Shown here one piece after another: positions 44,907 to 56,235 of a stretch of DNA of 64,000 nt (positions are counted from its first letter, which is position 1; each line of letters starts with the position of its first letter). The notes below the pieces were generated by a model, which was not told the origin of the DNA, ran no database searches, and saw only the letters and a list, made by a program, of their open reading frames with translations. This DNA is from Cladorrhinum sp. PSN259. Its lineage: Eukaryota > Ascomycota > Sordariomycetes > Sordariales > Podosporaceae. The position numbers and the translations under genes are program-made. Where the stretch lies: contig MU867086.1 in NCBI GenBank assembly GCA_033725935.1, positions 186,001 through 250,000 of the forward strand. The letters run 5' to 3'.

Positions 44907-46548
44907 CTTACAAGTGTGATCACCTGTCGTAGTGCTGTTTGGGAGAGGTCCTGCAGCGCTGAACTATATACGGCTCTCTTCTTAATGTTGCAATACTCGA
45001 GTAAGATCGTGAGCTCTGTTAACTGCAGAAACTTGCCATTGGAGTTGGCCTCAACGAGACGTTGGTAGCCTTCCTGCATTGACACGTGCCAGCATTTTTG
45101 TTCTTAAATCTTGTCAATGTTGTTGAGGCATGCATGTTAAGTTGTTTTCCTCAGTTTATGTCTTTCGGGACAATCTGCTCCATACGAGACTCGAGACGGC
45201 GATTTAAGTGGTGGCTGACTTAACGGTCTTTACTTGTACCTATGTAACTACCTCGCCTCCTCTCTGTATGGAAATAGGCTTATATAAGTAGATTCCATTT
45301 ACTGCGACATTTATAGTGTAAAGTTTAGCAAGTATGTCGACTGCCAGAATGACAATTGCTGTTACTGTTTAAGTTTAATATCGGTCTTAAGAAAAACTTG
45401 AAAAGAGTATTCATAATCTTGACGAACCTGAAGCTTCGTCTCAGTCTAGTCGCAATCCCTATTTCCCTTGGGTTTCCTCGTAAGGCTCCAGATAATATGG
45501 AGAAAAGTAGACTGAAAAGGCTAGGTATATCTTGCAATAAATTAAAAAGGAGAAAGTAAACGGTTAGCCATCGACTGTAGAGATTTAAAGTTATCGACCG
45601 GATATGTATCGGACCCCCAACATGCCCCCCTGTGACGGAGTACGGGCTCCGTCAACCATATATACTGTGCAATTGAATTGCAAGTTGTCGACTTGCAATT
45701 CGACGTTCTTTTTGGAAGGTTGGTTGAATGGTCATTGCAGTGCCAGTCGTACCGACCGTCACACCCCCGATAGGATGATCTCGGATTCTTTGACTACTGT
45801 GAGTATTAGGTGTGCCTTGCTTCACATAGACAGCAGTAGCAAGGAGACATGTAAGACTGGAATCCGACTCAGAAGCTCTCCTGATTCGTTCCTTGTACTA
45901 GAGATTGTCTCTCTATTTCTTAAGCACTGCAAATCATTCTCATGCATTCGTTGTTTCTGTACGGATCCGTACTTTCTTATTTTTTGTCGCTTGGCAATGC
46001 GACAATTGGTTTGGAAGTCCGGTTCGTCCGGCTTCTTTTTTTTTAGTCTCTCTCGCAGACCATTATCAATATCACACTTTGGGTACATTCCCATTTCGTC
46101 CTTGGATGATGCCCGTCATGCTTCCAAAGCAACATTTAATTTTGATGATGCAGTGTTGCTTGGAGCTCTTGATGATACAGACGCCCAAAGCGGCAGTGAT
46201 CGTCAATTTCCCAGGTACGCGGCAGGGGTTGAAGGTGTGGTGGTATTCGGGATGCATAGCAATTTGTTAGCTGTTACACAGAAAATCTATGACTGCGCTA
46301 ACGGATGGCACGCAGCGTGCCCAGGCCCGCCCAGATTGCTAGGTATAGATTTGGTGTTAAGGACAAGGGCAGCAATTTGAAGAAACCAAGGAATGGATGA
46401 CTGGTACCACAGAACCGGTTTTGACGACAACAACCATGGAAGTTTAAATTCATGGGCATCCTGTTGCCATGGTCAAATGGCATGGAGTACCTCACACTCC
46501 TGCCTTCCTTGAGACGGGAGTCATGTTGTTGTGAGGAAAACCTCAAAG
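44907..46548. other. intergenic with retroelement-like relics
   Basis: Upstream of tRNA-Asp. The part at about 45119..45350 starts TGTTGAGGCATGCATG and later has a TATATAAG box, a composition seen in fungal LTRs, but no second end or repeat could be fixed. A better candidate solo LTR is at 45631..45763. Open frames around 45604..46380 are long but lack any motif and are not called. Confidence 0.4.
45631..45763. mobile_element. candidate solo LTR or TRIM-like relic
   Basis: 133 bp bounded by TGTGACGG and CCGTCACA, an 8-bp terminal inverted repeat that starts TG and ends CA, as LTRs do. Both sides are flanked by CCCCC, a possible 5-bp target-site duplication. A palindrome GACGGAG...CTCCGTC lies just inside the left end. 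No coding sequence. The C-run could be coincidence. Confidence 0.5.
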
Positions 46549-48674
46549 ATGCGACTTCTGGCCATCGTTGCTCTTGCTCTTTCCGCGTGCGTGGGGGACG
46601 TGACGGCTGCGGCGGCAGTCGCGGTGACGAGAGGAACCGTGACCACGGAAAGCGCGACAAGCAGGGGGTTTCCTCAAGAATGCATCTCAACGTCGCGAGT
46701 GACGGAGAAAGTTGCGTCAAGGTAGGCGTGGCTCCTTCCCAAGATGGACCATCAATTCTGACATGGTGGCGTTCAAGAACTGTGACAACGACTTTGACTA
46801 CAACTGCATTGCCAGCATCTACCAGCTTGACAGCCAAGTACGGTAATTCGGCAACTATCAAAAATGGAACCGCCACAGCCAGCGGTCAGGCAAAGCTCTG
46901 GGCATCGAACTCGACATCAATATCTGCTCCGTCAACTTTGTGCTTTCCGAGCTCTGCGTCCTCGTCGAAATGCCCCTGCATCAGCATTTCCCGAGTGACA
47001 ACGACATCTACCGTCAAATCGTCAACAGCCACAGTGACCGTCACCTCCGTCTTGTCAAAGCTGTCATTATCCTCAAGCAAAAAGCCCACGAGTAGCTCCA
47101 GAGTGAAATCTGCAAGCTCTAGTACCGCGAGATCTCCAACTGCAGCCATCAGAACTACATCCACAAGAACTGCACCCACAGGAACTTCATCCACGAGAAC
47201 TGCATCCAAAAGTACCACATCCACGAGAACTGCATCCAAAAGTACCACATCCACAAGAACTACATCCACAAAAACTACATCCAAAAGAACTACATCCACA
47301 AAAACTACATCCACAAGAGCTGCATCCAGCAGAACTGCATCCAAAAGTACCACATCCACAAGAACTACATCCAAGAGAACTACATCCAAGAGAACTACAT
47401 CCAAGAGAACTACATCCACGAGAGCAGCATCCACGAGAACTACATCCACGAAAACTGCATCCACGAGAACTGCATCCACGAGCGCCTCGTCCACAACCTC
47501 ATCGACAACGACGATTGTTTATGTGGTCAATACGACAACGCTCATTACAGTGACCGCTCCAACCGCAGGAAAACCGTCTGATGGGTTCCCTCTTGCAACG
47601 AACACCACGACCGGAAGATATCTCAACTCAACAAGAATCCCGGCCACCACCTCTCAAACAATTTCCTCTACGCTATTTACGAATACCACATCCTTCAAGT
47701 CATCATTCTCTGCAAATGTGACATCCTTCACCAAGGCACCATTCCTCAATACCACCACGCTTCCACCACACAACATTTCCTTCGCAACCGCGTCATCTAC
47801 CAAGGCACCATTCCTCAACACCACAAGCCTGTTTTCACACAACATCTCCCTCGTAACCGGCACTGGCTCTCCTCACTTTAACCACAGCAGCTCCACCCTT
47901 CGACCACCGCTCTGGCTCAACACCACCCGTTCGTTCCTGCTTCCGAACCGCACAATAACACTTGCAGGCCCCTCGGGAAGCTCAGGATATCTATTGACGA
48001 CTGCTCCTCCACGAGCAACTGGTACAGGCTCGCCATTCTCCAACTCAACGACAGTACGCTGGGGTAACTCTACTTCGACGGCCACTTCGACATCCACTCG
48101 ATCCAGTTATCCTACCTCTTGCGGCAAAGACAGCTCCAACCCACCTTTTGAGATTCAGCTATCACACCCTTCTTCTTTACTGGATGGATTCCTTGGTTTG
48201 CTTTCTGGGAGGGGGATCTTGTTTACTTCTCAGCGATCTAGAGCCAGTCAGTTCAGTGTGGAGTCAACGGGACACCTATGTGTCGTTGGTTTGGTGGATG
48301 GTGACGGGATGCCGTATGTGGCTGCCGTAGGCGCCAAAGAGACAGCCAGAAGTGCAGTGTGGTTGGTGAGTAGGGATACTTTGGAAGAATGGAGCGAGGA
48401 TTACGTTGCCTTGGAATGCGAGAATTCCGGAAGCGGGATAGAGTGTCTAGGGAGAGGGAACGAGACGACGTTGGAAGGGTGGGTTGGGTGCGGAGTACAA
48501 CTTTGGCTGGGAGAGGAAGGAGAAGAGGGTCAGAATGGGGCTGGGTGTGTGAGGGTTGGGTTGGGAGTTATGAATTCAGAAGATAGAGAAGGTGGAAACA
48601 GGGGGAATCTCCTGAGTCGAGGGGGAGTTGATCCTTTAGGTTTCGGGGTCATGCGCGGTAGTGGTTATATGTAG
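46549..48674 (+). CDS. secreted Thr/Ser/Lys/Arg-repeat protein
   Basis: Two exons, 46549..46721 and 46778..48674; 56-nt intron with donor GTAGGC, branch TCTGACAT and acceptor TTCAAG; the junction reads KVASRTVTTT. The product has 689 residues. The ATG at 46549 gives a signal peptide (MRLLAIVALALSACVGDVTA), which would be missed if the longer second frame were read back without the intron. The middle (about 205-320) is a degenerate pentapeptide array (TSTRT, TSKRT, TSTKT, ASKST). Further Asn/Thr/Ser-rich segments with many N-glycosylation sites follow. The C-terminal 200 residues are a folded-looking domain with cysteines (SCGKDSS, LCVVGLVDG, LECEN, ECLGRG, GCVRV). It is probably a wall or matrix glycoprotein; no known family assigned. 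Confidence 0.75.
47157..47490 (+). repeat. 15-bp degenerate tandem repeats
   Basis: More than 20 units close to ACATCCACAAGAACT, encoding the TSTRT-type pentapeptides. Confidence 0.9.
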
Positions 48675-48779
48675 AATGGCGGTTTTGAACATCTACAGGT
48701 TGAAGAGCTCTATAACTGATATTTAATTGAATCAATAGTCCAACAGCCCAAAGTTATATATGCTCCCCGAAGCAGATGA

Positions 48780-50064
48780 TCATGCTCTTCTTGACATGGC
48801 CAGACCTAGCTCCGTGGTTGCAAGCTCGGGAAAGACCTGAATGGCTCGCTCTGGCAGCGATTCGGCGTAAACTCGCCACTCTTCCTTGCATCTTTCACAT
48901 AGTTTGACACCCCCGAACTGATGAACTTTGCTTGCGCCATATTTTTTGGGATATTGACAGTCATTGCATTTCAAATCAGTCTCTTCTTGTTCAAGACATT
49001 CGGCAAGGCGGTCAAACAAGAGTCTGTTTCTTTGCTGGAGAATGGCATCGTCACGGGCGGTCTGATCTTCCGAGTCAACTTGAACTTCGTCAGTGTTTGC
49101 ATCGAGACGACACCCTGTATCTTTCTTGTTAGCCATTCTTACGTTTTACTGACAACAGGGAGAGAGAGAGACTAGGTAAGGCACTTACACATGTGGTCCT
49201 TCTGACTGATCGTCGCCACGACCTCCTCCGTCTCCGATTTACCAATCATCAGACCGTCCTCGACGAAGCGATACGGACGCATCATGACGTGGATGGGGCC
49301 GCCCGCGTAGCGTATCATGCTGGTGGCAATCAGATGGGCAGGCGACTTCACCTAGGCGGTTTCGAGCGCCCAAAGGACTTCCCTTGCGCGTCGATAGGTC
49401 TCCTGTCGGTGGACGGGGTCGAGGTAGGCAAAGACGTTGTGGGTTTCCCCCTCGGCGCGGTGCTTGTAGAAGGCGACGGCGTCGTAGAGGTGAATCCCGA
49501 TCTCGCAGATTATGTCCAGTTCCTGCTGGGAGAAGGAGATGTCGTGGTCGTAGCCCGCCGAGGCGAGGGCTCCGTACATGATGAAGAGGAGGATCATGTC
49601 GCAGCCGCGGGCGCGGTAGTACCATGCGCCCGGCGGGCGGGAGATTGAGTTGATGTAGCGGCGGAATAAGGGGGAAGAGGTGCGTCTCCTTGTCTGTATT
49701 TAGTCACCAAACCTCAAAATTGAGAAAGGAAAAAAAACCAATCATACTTGATGTTTGACTTTTCAGCCATGAATAGTACTCCGGCTCGGTACTCGCGCGA
49801 CATGCTATCGTGGTACGCCGTCTGGCCGAACAGGGTGTCGAGGAGCTTGCCTATGTCATAACCTAGGACGACGTCGCTGGATACCAGGTCGACGTGGGAT
49901 CCGTCGTAATCGGCGATGAAGCTGATAAAGATGAGGCAGGTAAATGCGGCGTAGCGGTCCCAGTGGGTGTAGTGGGGGGCCAGGGTCCGGACGCTTTCCC
50001 AGGAGGCGTTCATGGCCTTGTTGACGATGTCTTTGGGGAGGTTTGGATGGTCGGCCGGGTCCAT
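48780..50064 (-). pseudogene. ABA3-like (alpha-ionylideneethane synthase family) gene with in-frame stop
   Basis: Three exons on the minus strand, 50064..49748, 49688..49191 and 49137..48780 (introns 59 and 53 nt), give a frame of 390 codons with one internal TAG at 49354..49352. Family landmarks are those of ABA3, the non-canonical sesquiterpene synthase of fungal abscisic acid synthesis: YDAVAFYKHRAEGET, REVLWAL, GGPIHVMMRPYRFVED, IGKSETE, and a C-terminal CNDC...CERC block with HQFGGV. The TAG falls in an otherwise continuous frame, at a site where I expect Trp; TGG to TAG is a CpA-to-TpA change on the plus strand, the RIP type. Another in-frame TAG (50112..50110) lies 16 codons before the chosen ATG. 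Truncation would remove about 40 percent of the protein. Partner ABA genes (P450s, short-chain dehydrogenase) are not in the window. Confidence 0.78.
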
Positions 50065-50989
50065 CTCGAACTCTGGGGGGAAGAGGAGGATTTCTTGGCC
50101 TGGCTTGGCCTACACCGGGTGTGCTTCTGAAGCCTGCTGAGTTGAGGGGCCGGTGGTCACGGCTGTTGAGGTGCTGTTGACAAATTGATATTGAGAGATG
50201 GAAAGCTAGGTAATGGATTTGGCTTTTCTGCGGGATGGTGCCAGGCCTTTTAATTACATGTGGATTAGGGACTGGAATGGATGATTGATCCTCTTTTGAT
50301 AGTCAGTGATAAAGGGGCAAGGATTGAATGTGAAGATGTTCTGCAACCGCACTGTACCAAGGACCTACCCATGCTGTATCACACCGACATTTTGTGGCTA
50401 TCCTGCAGAGATAGTTCGACAAACACACACCGAAGCTGTATCTATCTAGTGTAGTAAGTAGGGGTAACAGACTTAGTACCATGATATGAATGAGGTCAGA
50501 GCGCCAGTCACATGTCACAGATCCGACAGGGCTGGGAGTTAGAAACCAATCATAGATAGGCATTTCCAAGGTTGAAAAGTTGTTGGTATTCAAATTGAGA
50601 TATATCCTTCCCAACTTAGCGCACAAGAAATACAGTTGGGTCTGAACCCTTGGTTGGAACTTGGGAAGGATTGTTACACTACCTTACTCCCCACAGAAAT
50701 GCGATAAACCTGCAGCCTCCGGACTGAGCTGCAATTCTTCCTATCACTACTGGCGATTCTGATAAAGATGATGTCCTGAAATATGGTCTATCGTTATCTG
50801 TGGTATGCAATATTGGTCACATGCAGGCTGCAATACCATTTCTAGTTAGATTATATAGTATATACTAACCACGATTCAAATAGCCTGGGTAAATATCACT
50901 TGGCGTACTTTACACAACGGCAAAACGAGAAGCGATATCGACATGACTTACTCGCCCAAATATAAACCCTTCTCCACCTCATCATAACC
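50065..50989. other. intergenic
   Basis: Between the ABA3-like gene and 5S rRNA; no gene seen. Confidence 0.4.
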
Positions 50990-51108
50990 ACATACGACCA
51001 TACCTCCAAGAAAACTCGGCATCCCGTCCGCTCTGCCCTAGATAAGCTTGGAAGGGCCAGATCAGTACTCAGGTGGGTGACCACTGGGGAATCCCTGGTG
51101 TTGTATGT
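50990..51108 (+). rRNA. 5S rRNA
   Basis: Full-length 5S gene. The ends ACATACGACCAT and TGTTGTATGT pair. Internal landmarks are CATCCCGTCCGCTCT, GATAAGC, GGGCCAGATCAGTACT and GGTGGGTGACCAC. Helix II/III partners CTCCAAG and CTTGGA change together relative to common fungal versions, so the fold is kept. It stands alone, as in Neurospora-type genomes where 5S genes are dispersed outside the rDNA array. Confidence 0.93.
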
Positions 51109-51115
51109 TTTTTTT
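51108..51115 (+). terminator. Pol III terminator of 5S rRNA
   Basis: Eight T directly at the 3' end of the 5S gene. Confidence 0.8.
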
Positions 51116-51583
51116 GACTCCATTTTATTTTTGTTATGTGGAGTTCTTGTCAGATCCAACTTGACTCCATTACAAACAAAGTCTTGGCACCAGCCCCTTT
51201 TATGCTTAACCCCTGAACACAAACAATCATCCACAAAATACAACAAGTAATATCATTAAATTATTGAATAGATTAATGTTGTAAGAAAAGAAGAAGAGGC
51301 AAAAATGTTGTGGATCGAAAATCATCATTAGTACATAAAGAAACTATTTATACGAAAAAAAACACAGAAAGGCATTTATTTATCCACATCCCAACACAAT
51401 GAAAAGTTGAAAACAGGCGTCTGGTAACCACCAGCCACCACATTTCAACCACCCACCCACTCAATAAAAAAACTCCAAGCCCTGCAAACTTATTTCTCTA
51501 CGACAAGCCATTACTCCCGAATCATGACAACATAGCTAATTTTCTGCTCCTTTGAACCCTGCTGAAATTGGTCAACTAATGTC
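51116..51583. other. intergenic
   Basis: A/T-rich with A-runs. Nothing seen apart from the 3' region of the next minus-strand gene. Confidence 0.4.
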
Positions 51584-53989
51584 TTAAAGACCAAGAAGCG
51601 ATTCGAGGTCCACGAGAATCAACTGTCCGACATCCTGGATGGAGTCGCTCGTGTTGGAGATGGCAATGGTTTGATCGTCGCCAAAAGAATCGTCGCTGCC
51701 GACGAGGAGGGCGGCGACGGTCCTGCCGAGGCCGCCGAGGACGTTGCCCACGTCCACGAGAAGATCAGGAAGGACGTCAGTGAGGAGAGGTTCGAGGACA
51801 TCTGGATAAGGTTGGTTAGAACTTTTTATTGGAAATCAAAGAGGGTGATCGTGAAACTTACCATCACCGATGTCGACGAGCAAGTTGCCAACGCCCTCAA
51901 GGACGTTCTCGAGAAGTTCGAGGACGGCATCGAGAACGGCCACGAGGAGAGGGCCAAGGTCGAGGTAGAGGTCGAGGTCGAGGTCGAGCAGGCTGCCGAG
52001 ACCCGGGATGAGGTCTCCGAGGATGAGGTCGAGTCCGAGGTCGACGGTGAGGAGGGAGTCGGGCTGGAGGAGGTCGATCTCGGCGTCGAGATCGAGATTG
52101 AGGAGATTGCCGAGGATGAGCTCGAGGTCGAGGTCGATGAGAGGGGGGTTGGCACCGGTGAGGTCAGTTGTGGGGACGCCATTGCCGTTGCCATTGCCGT
52201 TGTTGTTGGCGCCGGTGCCGTTGGTTGCGTCGCCTGGGTTGATGCCGACCTCAATAACGGGAGGGACGCTGATGATGGTGCCGTCATTGTTGCCGTTGTT
52301 AGGAGTGCCGTTGCCGTTGCCGTTACCGTTACCGTTGTTTCCATTACCGTTGTTCCCATTACCGTTGTTCCCGTTATCGTTGTTGCCATTGTTGCCATTG
52401 TTGCCGGTACCATCACCATTGCCGTTGCCAGGCATGTTCACATCAACATCAACAAAAGGGGGGTTGCCATTGTTTCCGTTGCCTCCGTTATTACCATTGT
52501 TGCCGTTATTGCCCTGACCGTTGCCATTGCCATTGCCCGGGTTGTTGACACCGACATCGATGACAGGAGGGACGCTAATGATGTTGCCCGGGCCGTCACC
52601 GCCATTGCCGCCGTTACCATTTCCGTTGCCGGGGGTATTGACATCGACATCAACAAAAGGAGGGTATCCGTTGTTGCCTCCACCATTTCCGTTATTGCCA
52701 TTGCCATTGTTGCCATTGCCAGGGGTATTGACATCGACATCGACAAAGGGAGGGTATCCGTTGTTGCCGTCACCATTGCCGTTGTTGCCGTTACCATTGC
52801 CGTTGCCGGGGGTATTGACATCAACATCAACAAAAGGAGGGTTTCCGTTGTTGCCGCCACCATTGCCATTGTTGCCATTGCCATTGTTGCCATTGCCATC
52901 GTTGCCATTTCCGTTGTTGCCATTGCCAGGGCCAGTGCCAGGGGTATTGACATCAACATCGACAAAGGGAGGGTTGCCGTTATTGCCATTCCCGCCACCG
53001 TTGCCGTTGCCAGGACCGGTACCGGGAAGGTTGACATCAACGTCAACGAAGGGAGGAGTGCCATTGTTGCCATTACCTCCGTTGTTACCGTTGTTACCGT
53101 TGTTGCCGCCATTGTTGCCGTTGCCATTTCCATTGTTACCGCCGTTATTACCACCATTGTTGCCACCATCGTTGCCATTGTTGCCCCCGTTGTTACCACC
53201 ATTGTCGCCGTTGTTACCGCCATTGTTGCCTCCGTTGTTACCATTGCCATTGCCAGTACCAGGGATGTTCCAATCACCAGGCAGGTGAGGGAACCCATCG
53301 TTCTCCCCATCGGCATCACCACTCTCGTCACCAACACCAGGGATGATGCCACCACCGCCGTTCCAGTCACCGGGAAAGTGGGGGAAGCCATCGTCCTCTC
53401 CGTCGGCATCGCCGCTCTCGTCGCCTACACCGGGGATGATGCCACCGCCACCGTTCCAGTCACCTGGCAGGTGAGGGAATCCCTCGTCGTCGCTGTCATC
53501 GTCGTTGTCACTGTCGTTGTCATCATCGTTGCCGGTGCCGGGGAGATTGGGGAAGCCAGGCAGGACACTCGGGACAATGGTTGGAACAACGCTAGCAGAA
53601 GCGGAAGAGGCAGTGGCAGTGGCCGAGCCACCAAGTCCGGGAAGAACACCAAGAGAGAGTGAGAGTGACAGAAAGGGGGGCAAGTTGGGAAGGCCTCCGT
53701 TAGTAGCAGTTGTGGTTGAAGTGGCGGTCGTGGTGCGAGTGGAGGTGGACGCAGTCCCAGAGACGGAGCGAGTTCTACTGAAGAACCGAGGGGTACCGCC
53801 AATGGATCGAGTCCCTCCGATGGAACCGCCGCCGCCAGCTCTGACAGTTGAGGTGGAAGCAGCGGGAGTAGCGCAAGGCGTAGTCTCCTCGGGAGGGTGG
53901 CTACCGGCGTGACGGCCTTTGTTGAGATGTGGAGTTGCCACGGCTGAGCCAATGCTGGCGACAGCCACTGCTGTAGTGAAGAACCGCAT
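51584..53989 (-). CDS. secreted Gly/Asn-rich repeat protein
   Basis: Two exons on the minus strand, 53989..51862 and 51801..51584; 59-nt intron (GTAAGT...ATCCAG), joining at VDIGDDVLEPL. The product has 781 residues. The signal peptide (MRFFTTAVAVASIGSAVA) is followed by a Ser/Thr-rich part, two to three repeats of GFPHLPGDWNGGGGIIPG with acidic spacers, and a very long GNNGG/NGNGN array interrupted six times or more by NPPFVDVDVN-type blocks. The C-terminal 150 residues, including the second exon, are Leu/Val/Asp-rich (DLDLYLDLGPLL, LLVDVGNVLGGLG) and may fold as helices or an amyloid-like stack. Without the intron the last 72 residues would be lost. Likely a structural wall or surface protein; no catalytic motif. 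Confidence 0.8.
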
Positions 53990-56235
53990 TATAAAAGATA
54001 GTATATGTGCAAAGTGTGATTATTTATTATGTTAAAAAGAGTGACTTGAGGCCAGAAGTGAGGATAAAAGAGTGACTGAAGAAGCTTGAAGAAGCTGCTT
54101 GTGATGATGAGGGAGAGAGAGAAAGAAAGGGATTGGAAGTGAGGGATATCTCGATCCCTATATACTCGATTTGGAATCACTAAATCATCTCGAGACTCAG
54201 TCTCCAGAGGAACCCTAGCCGAATGTGAGAAGCTTTCGAACTGGCAGCCCTATTCACGATGTCTCTTGTTGTGCTGATCCCAATAGTCTGTGCAAAGGAG
54301 AGTCGGACCGCATCCTCCAGCTCTGGATACATCACGAGGCAAGGGTTATCAAAATGAATGAGACATCCCAACGCTTCATGCACGCTCCTTGATCAAGGAA
54401 ATGATAGTACCTGAACAAGATTGCGATATCCCCTTCTATTCTTCAAAGTCTGTCTATCTGGGCTTGGTCTCGCCCCTTTTTGCTATCAATAAACCCATTG
54501 GCACCGGCAACATCCGCCAAGTTTCAAACAAGCAGGTCTCCCGGAAGGCCACGCACTTGCCTGCTGCTAGATAAGATTAGAGATTTCCGGAGTTTGTGGT
54601 TCTCCGGAGATCTGACCGCGATCAGATCAAGATCATCCAGCCACAACCAAACAAAGGGAGATAAAACTCAACTACAGCAAGCCACAAACGGCCGTGGGTT
54701 GCATCCCGCGTTCAGCTCTGTCGGGAACAGCCACGAACCGTGACGTGGCGGTTTAGTTTGGTGGGATTACCGTTTGCTCGGACATGCATTCGCTTGGATT
54801 TCACTTGGCTTGGTGTTGTTTGGGAGTATGATTTGCGATACAGAGCAGCGGTGAGCTTGGAGATGGCGTCAGAGATGGCCGAAAAAGATGACAGAATCCC
54901 GGATATTCGGCAACGCAAAGTTGAGTATCTAGATACTGAAAACATTTGTGAATACCTTTAAAAAAATGATTTTCACATGCATGATGGATGCATACCCGAA
55001 TCGCCGCAAGATGAATGAATGCCAATCAAGTCTCGGGAGTACCCGTAGAGATATCACAAACTCCCCGATGTTGCGATCACATGAAATGGTAATCTAGTAA
55101 CGGTTTTCTTGGGTTGGGGAAAATCCGGTGTGAACATCAGAATCTTGCACCGGTTGGAAAAAGAAAGCCATCCAAGTTGAATTGTGAGATGTGATTGAGC
55201 ACAGATCCATCCGGGGATGTCGATGCTGCTCCGAAGGCAGTGAGTGACGTGAAAAACATCATACATATGACATATCATCTGGTGTCGATTTCGGTGTAAT
55301 TTGACTGGATACACCAAGAAAAAGTATTGGACGCTCGGAGCTCCTTTTTTGTCTCACCTCTGACAGCAAGAGCTTAGACTAGGCCCACTCACAAACGGGT
55401 AGACCGTGTCCCGGAACATTGGTCCAAGATGACATCTCGAGACGTGCATGGTTGGTTGTCAAATTGCCTCGTGCTATGAAATACATACAGATTTCGTGGG
55501 TAATGCAATGTAATGCAAAGCATGTGAGTCGGAAGTGATGGTATCCGGGGGGGGGGGGGGTTTTTTGGTCCGATCGCCTAGAGAGCCCATTTCTTTTTCT
55601 ATCTCCCTGAATTGACTTGAACGGGCCGTTGACAACAATTAAATGATAGGTGGCTTGGACACATGTCATTTCCCCCAACGGTCGCTAAGGTCGACGAGAG
55701 GATGAAAGCGAAACATCTTTTACCATATTTCATGTGGTCAAACAAATCTACCTGTATATCTGCTCTGCAAGAGCTCGTCCAGCATCCAATGCAGCAGAAG
55801 AAAGGGGGCAGGTTGGTTCACACGGGCTAGTCGTGGCCAGTAAACAAAATGAGGGATGTTCCATATTAAAAGGGGGTCCAAGCACCATAGGAAAAGGAAA
55901 ATCAACAATAACAGGGAAAGGATCGACAGGAACAAGAGACATAGAAGAAGGAAAGGAAGAAGTGGTTAATACCCGGGACGTTGTGCCCCAACCACACACC
56001 CATCTTGATCATACCAAAGCTTGAGCAAGTAAGTGTGCTTTGAACAAAAGTAAAAATATTTCTTATTACACTTTCCAGACCCTTCCAAAATAAAAAGCAC
56101 AGCATCTAATAATACCTGTCTTTTTCCCTTTCCTACTTTGTGCCAAGAAAAAATAACAAAAAAAGAATATCTTTGTATATCACATATTTCGCACAACACA
56201 AATACACTAAATACATTTTTCTTCTCATGTACTCT
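53990..56235. other. long intergenic stretch
   Basis: About 2.2 kb without a supportable gene. A homopolymer step (about 13 G followed by six T) lies at 55548..55566. A 67-codon frame at 54180..54383 on the minus strand is not supported by any motif. Confidence 0.4.
55548..55566. repeat. poly-G/poly-T tract
   Basis: About 13 G immediately followed by six T, a possible G-quadruplex-forming or mutation-prone tract. Confidence 0.7.

Noticed and set aside
45604..46380. 258-codon plus-strand frame
   Set aside because: No recognisable motif, starts inside the candidate LTR flank, and composition is not coding-like.
46886..47494. Minus-strand frame with VLVDVVLVDAV repeats
   Set aside because: Antisense of the pentapeptide array of the secreted protein.
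51671..53662. 663-codon plus-strand frame rich in Val/Ile/Ala opposite the Gly/Asn protein
   Set aside because: It is the mirror of a GNN-type codon array (no stops can form), lacks a signal or domain, and the minus strand has a signal peptide and correct splice junction.
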